DNA from: Corynebacterium glyciniphilum AJ 3170
GTDB lineage: Bacteria > Actinomycetota > Actinomycetes > Mycobacteriales > Mycobacteriaceae
DNA length: 64,000 nucleotides
Direction of reading: 5' to 3'
Assembly (NCBI RefSeq): GCF_007673095.1
Contig: NZ_VDYZ01000015.1
Coordinates: forward strand, 1-64,000
Shown: piece by piece, positions 32,394-42,529 of the stretch
Layout: each line of letters starts with the position of its first letter
How positions within the stretch are numbered: position 1 is the stretch's first letter
The notes under the pieces: generated by a model
The model's input: the letters and a program-made list of their open reading frames with translations, nothing else
Told to the model about the DNA's origin: nothing
Database searches by the model: none
Position numbers and translations under genes: made by a program

Positions 32394-34199
32394 ATGGTCG
32401 ACTACCGTCGCAGCCTGCACCGGAAGGCGGTCGTCAGACGTGCGCTGAACAATGAGACCTACTCGGCCTTCGCCCTGATAGCTGCCACCGTGGCAGCCCT
32501 GGTCTGGGCGAACGTCGGCACCAGCTACGACACTGTGTGGGGAACGGAGGTCGGGTTCTCCGTAGGGGACTTCTCGTTCTCGCTTACCTTCAGTGACTGG
32601 GTCGATGAAGGGCTGATGGCGTTCTTCTTCCTGATGGTCGGCCTGGATGTCCGCCGTGAGCTCACTCTCGGTGAATTGAGGACGAAGGAGCGTGCGATCC
32701 TCCCGGTCGTCGCAGCCGTCGGTGGTCTCGTCGCCCCCGCCCTGATCTTCCTCGTCATCACCCACGGCGAAGACTTCGCGTCGGCGTGGGGATCGGTCAT
32801 CTCCACCGACACCGCCTTCGCCCTCGGCATGCTGGCGCTCATCGGGCCACGGAATGCGCCGCGACTACGTATCTTCCTGCTGGCCCTTGCGGTGGTCGAC
32901 GATATCGGGGCGTTGTCCGTCATCGCGGTGTTCTACACGGATGACCTGAAGGTGGGGGCGCTGGCCCTCGGAGCCGTCGGTCTAGTCGGGATCTGGCTGC
33001 TGCAGCGACTGCAGGTGTGGAAGGTCCTCCCCTACGCCGTGATCGGTGTCTACACCTGGGCCTGTTTCTACACCGCCGGCGTCCACGCGACCCTGGCCGG
33101 AGTACTGATCGCCCTGTTGATGCCGGTCTACCCGCCGCGGAGAAGTGACATCGCGCTGGCGACCCGGGCATTCCGGCTGTTCCGACAGGCTCCGCAACCC
33201 GACATGGCACGCAGCGTCCGGTCGGTGGTCACCTACGCGATACCGCTCAACCAGCGGTTGTCGGCCGTCCTGCCGCCCTATGTGAACTTCCTCGTCGTCC
33301 CGTTGTTCGCGCTGGCCAATGCGGGTGTCTCACTGAGTCCCCGGGCTCTGGGGGATGCGTTCACCTCGACGTTGACGTGGGGCGTCATCCTCGGGCTCGT
33401 GGTCGGCAAGGCGGTGGGCATCACCACCGCAGCCGCCTGTGTACTCCGGTTCATTCCGTCGTCCCGGTTGCCGGGACTCGACATTCCCCGCGTCGCCGGG
33501 GCCGCAGTGCTGTCGGGGATGGGCTTCACGATCTCGCTGCTGGTGGTGGGCCTGGCCATCGAGGACCATGCCGTCGCTGATCAGGCACGTGTCGGTGTCC
33601 TGGTGGCCTCGGCGCTCGCGCTGTTCGCGGCGTGGCTGGTCTTCCGTGCCGGAGACCGTTTCCGCCCACTCCCGACCCCGGCCGGCACCGTCCTCAACCG
33701 CGCGGTCAACCCGGACACGGACCACATCCGCGGGCCCGGAGATGCCCCGGCCAGTGTCGTCGTCTACGCAGCGATGAACCTCCCCTACCGGCACGACACC
33801 GCCGACGCCCTGCGCGAAGTGCACCGCGCCGTCGGTGACGACGTGCAGATCGTGTTCCGGCACCACACGACCACGGATGCGGCGCAGACAGCGGCACTCG
33901 CCCTGGAGGCGGCCGGTGCGCAAGGCAGGTTCTGGGAGATGCACGACGATCTTGCGGCCGTCCTGGAAGACATCGACACCGAGAAGGTCCGGTCCTCCGC
34001 CGAGCGGGTCGGACTGGACCTGGAGGCGTTCGAACAGCGGATCACCCGTCAGGTCGACCGGAACCGGGTCGAGGACGACAACCTCGACCTGCAGGACGCG
34101 GACGTCGGATCCGATCCCGTCGTCTACGTCAACGGCACACGGTTCGACGGTCCGCTCAACAGCCTCGCACTGTCGGTGGCGGTACGGCAGCAGGTCTAG
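32394..34199 (+). CDS. nhaA: NhaA Na+/H+ antiporter fused to a DsbA-like thioredoxin fold
   Basis: 601 residues. NhaA (about 1-425) exports Na+ for H+: LAVVDDIGALSV holds the ion-binding Asp pair (D169/D170), and the FFFLMVGLDVRREL segment is typical. From about 440 to 601 a DsbA-like domain follows (VVVYAAMNLPYRHDTADAL, ... FWEMHDDLAAVLED, DPVVYVNGTRFDG). The usual CPxC is replaced by NLPYR, with no Cys in the whole domain, so it cannot be an oxidoreductase. Fusions of this type are known in Actinobacteria, usually with Cys. The stop codon shares the CTAG of the convergent phosphatase gene. Confidence 0.9.
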   Translation: MVDYRRSLHRKAVVRRALNNETYSAFALIAATVAALVWANVGTSYDTVWGTEVGFSVGDFSFSLTFSDWVDEGLMAFFFLMVGLDVRRELTLGELRTKERAILPVVAAVGGLVAPALIFLVITHGEDFASAWGSVISTDTAFALGMLALIGPRNAPRLRIFLLALAVVDDIGALSVIAVFYTDDLKVGALALGAVGLVGIWLLQRLQVWKVLPYAVIGVYTWACFYTAGVHATLAGVLIALLMPVYPPRRSDIALATRAFRLFRQAPQPDMARSVRSVVTYAIPLNQRLSAVLPPYVNFLVVPLFALANAGVSLSPRALGDAFTSTLTWGVILGLVVGKAVGITTAAACVLRFIPSSRLPGLDIPRVAGAAVLSGMGFTISLLVVGLAIEDHAVADQARVGVLVASALALFAAWLVFRAGDRFRPLPTPAGTVLNRAVNPDTDHIRGPGDAPASVVVYAAMNLPYRHDTADALREVHRAVGDDVQIVFRHHTTTDAAQTAALALEAAGAQGRFWEMHDDLAAVLEDIDTEKVRSSAERVGLDLEAFEQRITRQVDRNRVEDDNLDLQDADVGSDPVVYVNGTRFDGPLNSLALSVAVRQQV

Positions 34200-35011
34200 A
34201 TCAGCGTCAGGTCGCCCCGGGCATCCGGCCGGTCTAGGTGGGCGTACTCGTTGAAGGACAACAGGTCGACTCCGGCGCTGCCGCCGCGGTGGCGTCCCGC
34301 CTCGTCCGCGACACGCAGGACCGTGACCGACGCATTGAAAATCCGCCCGACCAGGGAGGGAACTGCCTGTCGCGGTAGACCCGACACGGCGGCGGTACAG
34401 GTGGCGATCACCCCGGCAGACGTGGCGACGACAGCAGCCCCGTCCTCCCTGGCGGCGGCGGTGGCCCGTCCGAGACCGCCGAGCACCGTCTCCCGGAACT
34501 CCTGGAAGCCGGCACTGTCGATCCACTCCCCGAGCGCGCCGTCGAGGACCTCACGCACCGCCGACTCCGCTTCCGCCACGTCGCCTGAACCGTGCCGGAC
34601 GTCCTGCATGACCTGCCGAAGCCGACGCGCTGTCTCGGTGTTGCGCTTCATCCACGGAACCACGACCGCGTCCGAGTCGAATTCCTTCCATGCCGGATCG
34701 GTGGCCGGACCGGTACCCGGGCCGACGGTCGGGCGGTCCGGGAACAGCGCCGAGGAGACAGCCGCCGCCGTGTCGTGCTGACGGTGCAGGGGACCGCAGA
34801 ACACCCTCGGCGTCCGTGCATCTGTAGCATCTGTACCGTCGCCGTCGCCACCGTCGCTGCCGAGCCGCTCGACGAGCGAACGTGCCACGACATCAGCCTG
34901 GCGCCGACCGCGTTCCGTCAGACCGTCGTAGCTCTTCTCCACGTTCCCGTCGTCGTAGGCGCCCATGCCCGCGCCTGCCTGCCCGTGTCGCACCAGGTAG
35001 ATCAAAGCCAT
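34196..35011 (-). CDS. Histidine phosphatase family protein (tandem copy 1)
   Basis: 271 residues from ATG 35011 (MALIYLVRHGQAG). Phosphoglycerate-mutase-like fold: nucleophile His in LVRHGQ, Arg in CGPLHRQHDTA, acidic WKEFDSD. The position of the second conserved His reads ATSAGVIA (Ser). Paralogue of the next gene upstream with shared motifs and the same NEYAHLDRPDA end (NEHAHLDEPDA in the copy). Substrate unknown. A frame extension upstream to 35080 lacks homology. Confidence 0.8.
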   Translation of the reverse strand: MALIYLVRHGQAGAGMGAYDDGNVEKSYDGLTERGRRQADVVARSLVERLGSDGGDGDGTDATDARTPRVFCGPLHRQHDTAAAVSSALFPDRPTVGPGTGPATDPAWKEFDSDAVVVPWMKRNTETARRLRQVMQDVRHGSGDVAEAESAVREVLDGALGEWIDSAGFQEFRETVLGGLGRATAAAREDGAAVVATSAGVIATCTAAVSGLPRQAVPSLVGRIFNASVTVLRVADEAGRHRGGSAGVDLLSFNEYAHLDRPDARGDLTLI

Positions 35012-35088
35012 CTGTCCGTCTCCCGTTCTCCGACCACGACGGCCGGTTCTACCGTCCTCCAGCGTAACCGTCGTCCCCACCCCGCGGT

Positions 35089-35844
35089 TCAGGAGAAACG
35101 GCGCAGCGGACGCCGTCCGTCCGCGTCGGGCTCATCGAGGTGGGCGTGCTCGTTGAACGACAGCAGCTCCACGCCGTGACGCCCGTCCCCCTCCCGTACC
35201 CGGAGCAGGCTGACCGAGGCGGTGAACAACCTCCCTGCGATGGTGGGCCAGCGGTTCACCGGCACCCCGGAACTCTCCACCACGCACAGGGCGATGACCC
35301 CGGCGGACGTCACCGCCACTGCAGTGCCTTCGGCACGCGCGGTATCGGCGGCCGCGGCGAGACCGCCGAGCACCCGGGACCGGAACTCCGGGAAGTCGGG
35401 CTGGTCGATCCACCACGCCATGGCGTCCTCCAGCATCGACCCGGTCAGTCGTGAGAGTGCACGACGGTTCTCGTCGCTGGACGCGTCCACCAGACGTTGC
35501 ATCCGCTCGGCGACCTCGGGGTTCGCCGCCAGCCACGGCGCGACGACGGCATCGGTGTCGAACTCCCGCCAGGCCTCGTCGACCGTCGGTGGCTCCGACC
35601 CCAGCTCCTCGACGACGTGTGCCGCGGTATCCTTCTGCCGGTTCAGTGGACCGGATATCACGGGCACTGAGGTTCCGGGGGCCTTACGGCATGCCAGGGA
35701 CCGCCCTGTCGCCGCAGCCTGCCGGTGCCCACGGTCGCTGAGGACATCGTAACTCCGTTCGACACCGAAGGAGTCGCTCTGCCCGTCACCGGTCAGTATC
35801 CGCTCACCGGCCTGACCGTGCCTCACCAGATAGAGAAATGCCAT
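35089..35844 (-). CDS. Histidine phosphatase family protein (tandem copy 2)
   Basis: 251 residues: MAFLYLVRHGQAG, GPLNRQKDTA, WREFDTD and VTSAGVIAL with Ser where the second His is expected. It is followed by its paralogue 77 nt later, likely one operon. Its start is 71 bp from the divergent TetR start, so the operator at 35868-35883 may influence it too. Function unknown. Confidence 0.8.
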   Translation of the reverse strand: MAFLYLVRHGQAGERILTGDGQSDSFGVERSYDVLSDRGHRQAAATGRSLACRKAPGTSVPVISGPLNRQKDTAAHVVEELGSEPPTVDEAWREFDTDAVVAPWLAANPEVAERMQRLVDASSDENRRALSRLTGSMLEDAMAWWIDQPDFPEFRSRVLGGLAAAADTARAEGTAVAVTSAGVIALCVVESSGVPVNRWPTIAGRLFTASVSLLRVREGDGRHGVELLSFNEHAHLDEPDADGRRPLRRFS

Positions 35845-35867
35845 GGACCTGTCCTCTCACCCGATTT

Positions 35868-35883
35868 TTGAACCGAGATTCAA
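35868..35883. promoter_or_regulatory. TetR operator copy 1 (TGAAYC-N2-GATTCA type)
   Basis: TTGAACCGAGATTCAA, a palindrome with one mismatch (C73), shortly before the TetR gene. Promoter TTCAAC (35879-35884), 16 nt, TATACG (35901-35906) overlaps it; the start of transcription would be at or next to the ATG at 35915 (leaderless). Confidence 0.6.
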
Positions 35884-35914
35884 CTTGTTGCGCACTAGCG
35901 TATACGATCCACGC

Positions 35915-36574
35915 ATGACGAATGAGCGAGAGTCCCGAACCGACCGCGCGGCACGTCGCCGCTCCGAGATCCTCACCGCAGCACAGAACGTCTTCGCCCG
36001 CGACGGCTACCACGGCGCGAAACTCACCGCGGTCGCCGCCGAGGCCGGCTGTTCGGTGGGCACCCTCTACACCTACTTCACCGACCGGTCAGCGCTGCTC
36101 GGAGCCGTCCTCGACGACGTCGAGGAGCAGATGCGGCACCCCGGTGGACGCCTCCCGGCGGACCGTCCCGTCGCCGAGCAGATCAGCGCCGCCAACCGCG
36201 GTTACCTCGCCGCCTACCACCGCAACAACCGCATGATGGCACTCATGGAACAGGTGTCGATGGCCGACGAGTCCGTCGCCGCCCGCCGTGCCCGACGGGC
36301 CGACGGCTTCATCGAGCGCAACGCCCGTGCCCTCACCCGCTACCTCGACCAGGGGACCGTGGTCGACATCGAGGACCCCGAACTCATCGCCACGGCACTC
36401 TCCGCCTCCGTGTCACGCCTGGCCTACCTGACCTGGGTGGAGGGACGCTTCCCCGACACGGACGAGACCTTCAGCCGGGTGTGCGCCGCCGCCGACACGA
36501 TCTGGTTCCGGACTCTCGGCCTGGAGGAACCGAAGGAAATGGAGGAATCAGAGGACGTCTCCCCCGGTTCGTGA
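35915..36574 (+). CDS. TetR-family regulator of the acyl-CoA gene group
   Basis: 219 residues from ATG 35915. HTH at about 30-58 (AKLTAVAAEAGCSVGTLYTYFTDRSALLGAV) after RRSEILTAAQNVFARDGY. The C-terminal ligand domain is helical and without recognisable specificity, as in FadR/KstR-like acyl-CoA sensors. Divergent to the histidine phosphatases and directly before the SDR operon. Palindromes before its own gene, the SDR gene and the ligase gene suggest it controls all three. A leaderless mRNA is likely. Confidence 0.88.
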   Translation: MTNERESRTDRAARRRSEILTAAQNVFARDGYHGAKLTAVAAEAGCSVGTLYTYFTDRSALLGAVLDDVEEQMRHPGGRLPADRPVAEQISAANRGYLAAYHRNNRMMALMEQVSMADESVAARRARRADGFIERNARALTRYLDQGTVVDIEDPELIATALSASVSRLAYLTWVEGRFPDTDETFSRVCAAADTIWFRTLGLEEPKEMEESEDVSPGS

Positions 36575-36576
36575 AA

Positions 36577-36590
36577 TGAATCACGATTCA
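36577..36590. promoter_or_regulatory. TetR operator copy 2
   Basis: TGAATC-AC-GATTCA, a perfect palindrome (arms), 16 bp before the SDR start and between GTGAAA (36571-36576, weak -35) and TATCGT (36594-36599, -10). The SDR mRNA would then start close to ATG 36606. Confidence 0.65.
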
Positions 36591-36605
36591 ATGTATCGTC
36601 ATGGC

Positions 36606-37370
36606 ATGACCACCTACGATTTCACCGACCGCACGGCCGTCGTCACCGGCGGCACGCGCGGCATCGGCTACGCCACCGCCGAACTACTCCTCAGATCCGG
36701 CGCCAATGTCGTCATCACCTCCCGCAAAGCCGACGCCGCCGATGCAGCCGCCGCCAGCCTCGCCGAAGCGACCGGCGCCGGAGACCGCGTCCTCGGCCTC
36801 GCCGGCCACGTCGCCGAGGAAGATGCCGCCACACGGGTCTGCGACGACGCCGTGTCCCGCTTCGGCAGTCTCGACATCCTGATCAACAACGCGGGCACCA
36901 ACCCGGCATATGGTCCCGTCACCGAACAGTCCCGCGCCGTGATGCAGAAAGTCTTCGACATCAACGTCACCGGTCCCGCCGTCTGGGCAGGTGCCGCCGT
37001 CCGTGCCGGGCTGGGTGACAAGAACCCCGGGGCCATCGTCAACGTCGCCTCCATCGGCGCCCTCTTCATCGAGGACGGCATCGGGGTCTACAACGCCTCG
37101 AAATCCGCCATCATGCACCTCACCCGGCAGATGGCCCATGAGCTCGCTCCGTCAGTCCGGGTGAACTCCGTGGCGCCCGGCGTCGTCCGGACGAAGCTCT
37201 CCGAGGCCCTCTGGAAGGAGGACGAGGAAGCCGCCGCAGCCACCACTCCACTCGGACGCATCGGCGAACCCGCCGACATCGCCGACGCCATCTGCTTCCT
37301 CGCCGCCCCGACAACCTCCTGGGTCACCGGGTCGAACCTGGTGATCGACGGCGGCCAGATCGTCAACTGA
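36606..37370 (+). CDS. SDR oxidoreductase, LvaD-like position
   Basis: 254 residues from ATG 36606. Cofactor motif TGGTRGIG (about 15-22), NNAG (about 97-100), catalytic Ser in VASIGA and YNASK. The C-terminus VTGSNLVIDGGQ is typical. First gene of the operon SDR-ACAD-APH kinase. By analogy with P. putida lvaD it may reduce or oxidise the 4-position of an acyl-CoA; this is inference from gene company. An ATG at 36591 is an alternative but lies in the promoter region. Confidence 0.85.
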   Translation: MTTYDFTDRTAVVTGGTRGIGYATAELLLRSGANVVITSRKADAADAAAASLAEATGAGDRVLGLAGHVAEEDAATRVCDDAVSRFGSLDILINNAGTNPAYGPVTEQSRAVMQKVFDINVTGPAVWAGAAVRAGLGDKNPGAIVNVASIGALFIEDGIGVYNASKSAIMHLTRQMAHELAPSVRVNSVAPGVVRTKLSEALWKEDEEAAAATTPLGRIGEPADIADAICFLAAPTTSWVTGSNLVIDGGQIVN

Positions 37371-37411
37371 GACCGCCCCGCCCGCTTCACCCAACACCAC
37401 CGAAAGGCACC

Positions 37412-38637
<1,226 letters not shown>

Positions 38638-38641
<4 letters not shown>

Positions 38642-39678
38642 GCACCGCACCGTTTTCCGAGGAGGCCCTGGCCGGCTGGCTGTCCGAGATCGCCGGCACG
38701 CACGGCCCACTCACCCTCACCCGGATCGGTGCCGGCCAGTCGAACCTGACCTACCTCGCCACGGACGGAAAGGGTCACGAGGTCGTGGTCCGTCGCCCCC
38801 CGCTCGGGCACCTCACCGCCAGCGCCCACGATGTCGCCCGTGAAGGTCACATCATGGCCAGCCTCGCGGACACCCCGGTGCCGGTCCCCACGATCCACGG
38901 CATCACCGGGCCCGACGGTGCCGCCGGGCCCCACCAGGTCTCGGACGTCCCGGTGGTGGCGATGTCGGTCATCCCCGGAACGTCCCTGAACTCGCCCGAC
39001 GCCGCCGCGTCGATCTCGCCGGCGGCCCGCTCCGCCGCAGGCGAAGGCCTGATCGAGGCGATGGCCACCATCCACGAGGTCGATCTCGTGGCCACCGGGC
39101 TGGACGACCTGGCGTCCCACGGCCCCTACGCGGAACGCCAGCTGCGCCGGTGGTCCAGCCAGTGGGAGAAGACGAAGAGCCGGGAACTGCCCGCGCTGGA
39201 CGCCCTGACCGAGCGGCTCCGCGCCGCGGTGCCCGAGCAGACGGAGACGGTGCTCGTGCACGGTGACCTGCATCTGGGCAACATCATCGTCGACCGGGAG
39301 TCCGGCCACGTCAATGCTGTGGTCGACTGGGAACTCACCACGCTCGGTGACCCACTGGCCGACATCGGGTCACTACTGGCCTACTGGCCCACGCCGGACG
39401 GCCCCAACCTGCCCGGGTTCGACGCCGCCCTGGAACCCGGCTTCCCCGACGCCGGGGAACTGGCCGAGCACTACCTCTCCCGTACGGGACGGTCCAGGGA
39501 CGCGCTCGACTACTGGCACGTCCTGGGCCTGTGGAAGGTGGCGGTCATCGTGGAGGGTGTCGTGCGACGTACCCTCGACGAACCGGCGAACGCCTCATCG
39601 GGGGCGGCGCTTCCCGCATCCGTCGTGGAGGTGTTGGTCGGCAAGGCCACCGACCTGGCGGACCGGGTCGGTCTCTGA
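38638..39678 (+). CDS. APH-family kinase (ACAD10/11 N-domain, LvaA-like)
   Basis: 346 residues from ATG 38638. Aminoglycoside phosphotransferase/choline kinase fold: GAGQSNLTYL (nucleotide loop, about 31-40), VVVRRPP (Lys-like position is Arg), VLVHGDLHLGNIIVD (catalytic loop, about 203-217) and VVDWELTTLGDPLADIG (metal-binding Asp). The GQSNLTY plus RRPP sequence is typical of APH domains tied to ACAD10/11, which phosphorylate 4-hydroxyacyl-CoA, and not of antibiotic kinases. Last gene of the operon; a 30-bp hairpin follows. Confidence 0.87.
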
Positions 39679-39698
39679 CCGACGGCGCCGACCTGAGG

Positions 39699-39763
39699 GG
39701 CGGAATGCGAGTCTGGAGGCGATGAGTTACCCCAACTCATCGCCTCCAGACTCGCATTCCGCC
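39699..39763. terminator. 30-bp perfect hairpin between convergent genes
   Basis: Two perfect 30-bp arms (39699-39728 and 39734-39763) around a five-base loop. It ends 22 bp from the ligase stop and 20 bp from the kinase stop, so a bidirectional terminator is likely. It is unusually long. Confidence 0.8.
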
Positions 39764-39785
39764 GTCAGACCCGACGGCCCCGGGC

Positions 39786-41405
39786 TCAGTTGCCGGTGCT
39801 CACCGGCAGGCCACGGAGATCCTTACGCAGGATCTTGCCGGTCCCCGACTTCGGGATCTCGGCGATGACCTCCACCATGCGGATCTTCTTGTACGGTGCG
39901 ACCTGCTCGGCGACCCACTCCATCAGGGCGTCCTTGTCGACCTCGACCGGGTTGCCGTCGCGGATCTGGGCGACGACGAAGGCCCGGGGCAGCTCCTCAC
40001 CGTCCTCCTCGCGGATGAAGCCGACCACGGCCGCGTCGGCGATGTCGGGGTGGGTCATCAACAGGGCCTCGAGCTCCGCCGGGGCGACCTGGTAGCCCTT
40101 GTACTTGATCAGTTCCTTGGCGCGATCCACCACGTACACGTTGCCTTCGTGGTCGTACTCCACGACATCTCCGGTGCGCAGCCAGCCGTCACCGACCAGT
40201 GTGTTGGCGGTGGCCTCCTCGTTGTTGAGGTAGCCCAGCATGATCTGCGGACCCCGCACCCAGAGTTCACCGGCGTCCGACTTCTCGCCCTCGTTGCCCG
40301 GGGGCAGGATCTCGCCGAGGGCGTCATCGGTGAGGTCCACGACCTTGCACTCGGTGTTCGCGACCGGCAGGCCGATCGACTCCAGGGGCGTCTTCCCGCG
40401 GATGCCGGTGTGCGTCACCGGTGATGTCTCGGTCATCCCGTACCCCTGGACAACCGTGACGTTGAGCCGGTCCTGCACCGCAGCGGCGAGAGCATGGTCG
40501 AGTGCCGCGGCCCCGGACAGCAGCGTGGTGAGACTGTCCAGGTCATAGTCGTCGACCATGGGGTGCTTCGCGAGCACCACAGCGATCGGAGGAGCGACGA
40601 AGGTGAAGTCGATCCGGTGCGCCTGGTGCAGCTCGAGGAAGTTCTTCAGCTCGAAGGACGGCATGGTCACCAGGTGGGCCCGGTTGGCCAGGGTCGCGTT
40701 CAGCACCGTGTTCATCCCGTAGATGTGGAAGAACGGCAGTACCGCCATCACGGAGGAGTCCCGGCTCTGCCCGTTCTCCGCCAGCTGCGGCAGCGTCTGG
40801 AGGATGTTGGCCACCAGGTTGGTGTGGCTGAGCTTCACGCCCTTCGGCACGCCGGTGGTGCCCGAGGAGAACGGCAGGACGGCGACGTGGGTCGCAGGGT
40901 CGAAGGAGACCTCCGGCGCCGGATGACCCTGCTGCAGCATCGCGGCAAGACCTCTCTCGCCGTCGGTGAGGTCGATGATCGCGTCGTCCGGCAGTCCTGC
41001 CTTGCGGGCACCGTCGGCACCGTTCGGGCCCAGCATCTCGACGGTGAACAGCAGGGACGCACCGGCCATGGAGATCTGCTTGGCCACGTCCTCCGCCGTG
41101 CTCAGCGAACCGATGGTGGTCACGGTGGCGCCTGCACGCATGATCCCGTGGAAAGCGACGGCGAATGCGTGGGTGTTCGGACAGTGCAGTGCGACGACGT
41201 CGCCGACACCGGTCCCCCGGGCTGCCAGGGCACCGGCGAACAGGTCCACCTGGTCACGCAGTTCCCCGTAGGTGACAGTGACGCCCGTGACCGAATCGGT
41301 GAGAGCGGTGCGCCCGGTCTCCTCCGGAGCGAGGGTGCCGAACACCTGGTCATAAACACTGATCGCGGGGATGTCGATACGCTGGTACGGACTCTCAACG
41401 GGCAC
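39786..41405 (-). CDS. Acyl-CoA/aryl-CoA ligase (AMP-forming), LvaE-like role
   Basis: 539 residues, ANL superfamily. P-loop LPFSSGTTGVPKGV (about 173-186), A5 YGMTE, A7 GWLRTGDVVEYD and A10 KSGTGKILRKDL with the catalytic Lys are intact. Overall like 4-coumarate-CoA ligase-type enzymes, which accept aryl or medium-chain acids. GTG start at 41405 after AGGAG (9 nt upstream). The gene runs opposite to the SDR operon but shares its operator upstream, which suggests it activates the substrate acid for that pathway. Confidence 0.9.
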   Translation of the reverse strand: MPVESPYQRIDIPAISVYDQVFGTLAPEETGRTALTDSVTGVTVTYGELRDQVDLFAGALAARGTGVGDVVALHCPNTHAFAVAFHGIMRAGATVTTIGSLSTAEDVAKQISMAGASLLFTVEMLGPNGADGARKAGLPDDAIIDLTDGERGLAAMLQQGHPAPEVSFDPATHVAVLPFSSGTTGVPKGVKLSHTNLVANILQTLPQLAENGQSRDSSVMAVLPFFHIYGMNTVLNATLANRAHLVTMPSFELKNFLELHQAHRIDFTFVAPPIAVVLAKHPMVDDYDLDSLTTLLSGAAALDHALAAAVQDRLNVTVVQGYGMTETSPVTHTGIRGKTPLESIGLPVANTECKVVDLTDDALGEILPPGNEGEKSDAGELWVRGPQIMLGYLNNEEATANTLVGDGWLRTGDVVEYDHEGNVYVVDRAKELIKYKGYQVAPAELEALLMTHPDIADAAVVGFIREEDGEELPRAFVVAQIRDGNPVEVDKDALMEWVAEQVAPYKKIRMVEVIAEIPKSGTGKILRKDLRGLPVSTGN

Positions 41406-41420
41406 TGTGGTTCTCCTGAT

Positions 41421-41440
41421 CTCTCTGCATCTCTCTGCAT
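41421..41440. repeat. 10-bp tandem duplication before the ligase gene
   Basis: CTCTCTGCAT occurs twice in succession just upstream of the ribosome site (leader of the minus-strand ligase gene). Probably slippage. Confidence 0.75.
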
Positions 41441-41525
41441 GCTCGGACGGGCCGAGTGGTACCGATCACAACAATGATCTTTGCTGACCAAACTATCCGT
41501 CCGGCGACCGTTTCGCAGCATTTTT

Positions 41526-41539
41526 CGAATCCAGATTCA
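41526..41539. promoter_or_regulatory. TetR operator copy 3
   Basis: CGAATC-CA-GATTCA, the same palindrome as before the TetR and SDR genes, about 120 bp upstream of the ligase start and just behind the nucleoside hydrolase stop. Nothing else fills this gap. Confidence 0.55.
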
Positions 41540-41542
41540 CTC

Positions 41543-42529
41543 TCAGGACCGTAGGCACTCGGCGAACTGCCCGAACACCCCGTCGACGTCAACAGAGGTG
41601 AGGATGCGGGCATTCGAGGCGCGTCCCCAGTAGGGTCCGACGCCGTCCTCCCCCGCCCAGTCAGCGACCGTCGTCCCCCGCAGCAACTCCGACCCCGTCT
41701 CGACAGCGACCGTCGCCTCCCGGAACTCGGCGTCGACCGCCTGCAGCATCACCATCGCCGCCGCCAGATCATGGATCTGGGCGACATAACCGACGCCCAC
41801 GGACGCGTGGAACTCGAAGTAGAAGCGCAGGGCGTCCTGCAGCATCCGCAAGACGCCGGAGTCGGCGTCGGTGTCGGTGCAGTCTCCCCCTGTCCCCCCT
41901 GTCCACCCTGCCAACCGTTCCGGGGTCAGAACCACCTGTTCGGTGACGTTCAGCGGGCAGATCACCGGCGGTGCGGCACCCTCCGGCCAGTTCTCCAGGG
42001 CGAAGGACAGGGCGTGCGGATCCACCCAGGCGTTCCACTCCGCGGTGGGGGTGGTGTTGCCCGGATAGGTGAACGCGCCGCACATCAGCGTCACCCGGGT
42101 CCGACGCAGCAGGTCCGGGTGGTGCTCCACCGCATAGGCCAGATTCGTCGAGGGTCCGGCGATGAGCAGGTGGTCCGGCTCAGCGTGAACCCAGGCGGCA
42201 ACGGCATCCGCCGGTGTCGTCTCGCGGTCAGCTGCCGCCGGGACCCGGGCTCCCGGGATCCAGTAGCCCAGCCCTTCGGGACCGTGCGTTTCCGGGGTCG
42301 TCGTCAACGGCAGGACGCGGGGCGCGGCGGCCCCGGCGACGACCGGCACGTCCGACGCTCCGCAGAGGCCCAGGACCTCCGCCGAGTTCCGCGCCGCCAA
42401 CGCTGCGGTGGTGTTCCCCGCAGACGTCGTGACCAGCAGGTCGACCTCCCCGGCGCGGTGACGTGCCGCCAACCAGACTAGCGCGAGAGCGTCGTCGATC
42501 CCGGTGTCGACGTCAGCGACGACCCTCAC
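41543..42529 (-). CDS. Inosine-uridine-type nucleoside hydrolase
   Basis: 328 residues from GTG 42529. The N-terminal VADVDTGIDDALAL has the calcium-binding Asp cluster (D6, D8, D12, D13), and NTTAALAARNSAEVLGLCG and HLLIAGPSTNLAYAV follow as in IU-NH. It cleaves the N-glycosidic bond of nucleosides for purine/pyrimidine salvage; exact base preference unknown. The usual histidine-containing catalytic loop is less clear here (FEFHASVGVGYVAQIHDLAAAM). GTGA overlap with the upstream gene. Confidence 0.83.
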   Translation of the reverse strand: MRVVADVDTGIDDALALVWLAARHRAGEVDLLVTTSAGNTTAALAARNSAEVLGLCGASDVPVVAGAAAPRVLPLTTTPETHGPEGLGYWIPGARVPAAADRETTPADAVAAWVHAEPDHLLIAGPSTNLAYAVEHHPDLLRRTRVTLMCGAFTYPGNTTPTAEWNAWVDPHALSFALENWPEGAAPPVICPLNVTEQVVLTPERLAGWTGGTGGDCTDTDADSGVLRMLQDALRFYFEFHASVGVGYVAQIHDLAAAMVMLQAVDAEFREATVAVETGSELLRGTTVADWAGEDGVGPYWGRASNARILTSVDVDGVFGQFAECLRS

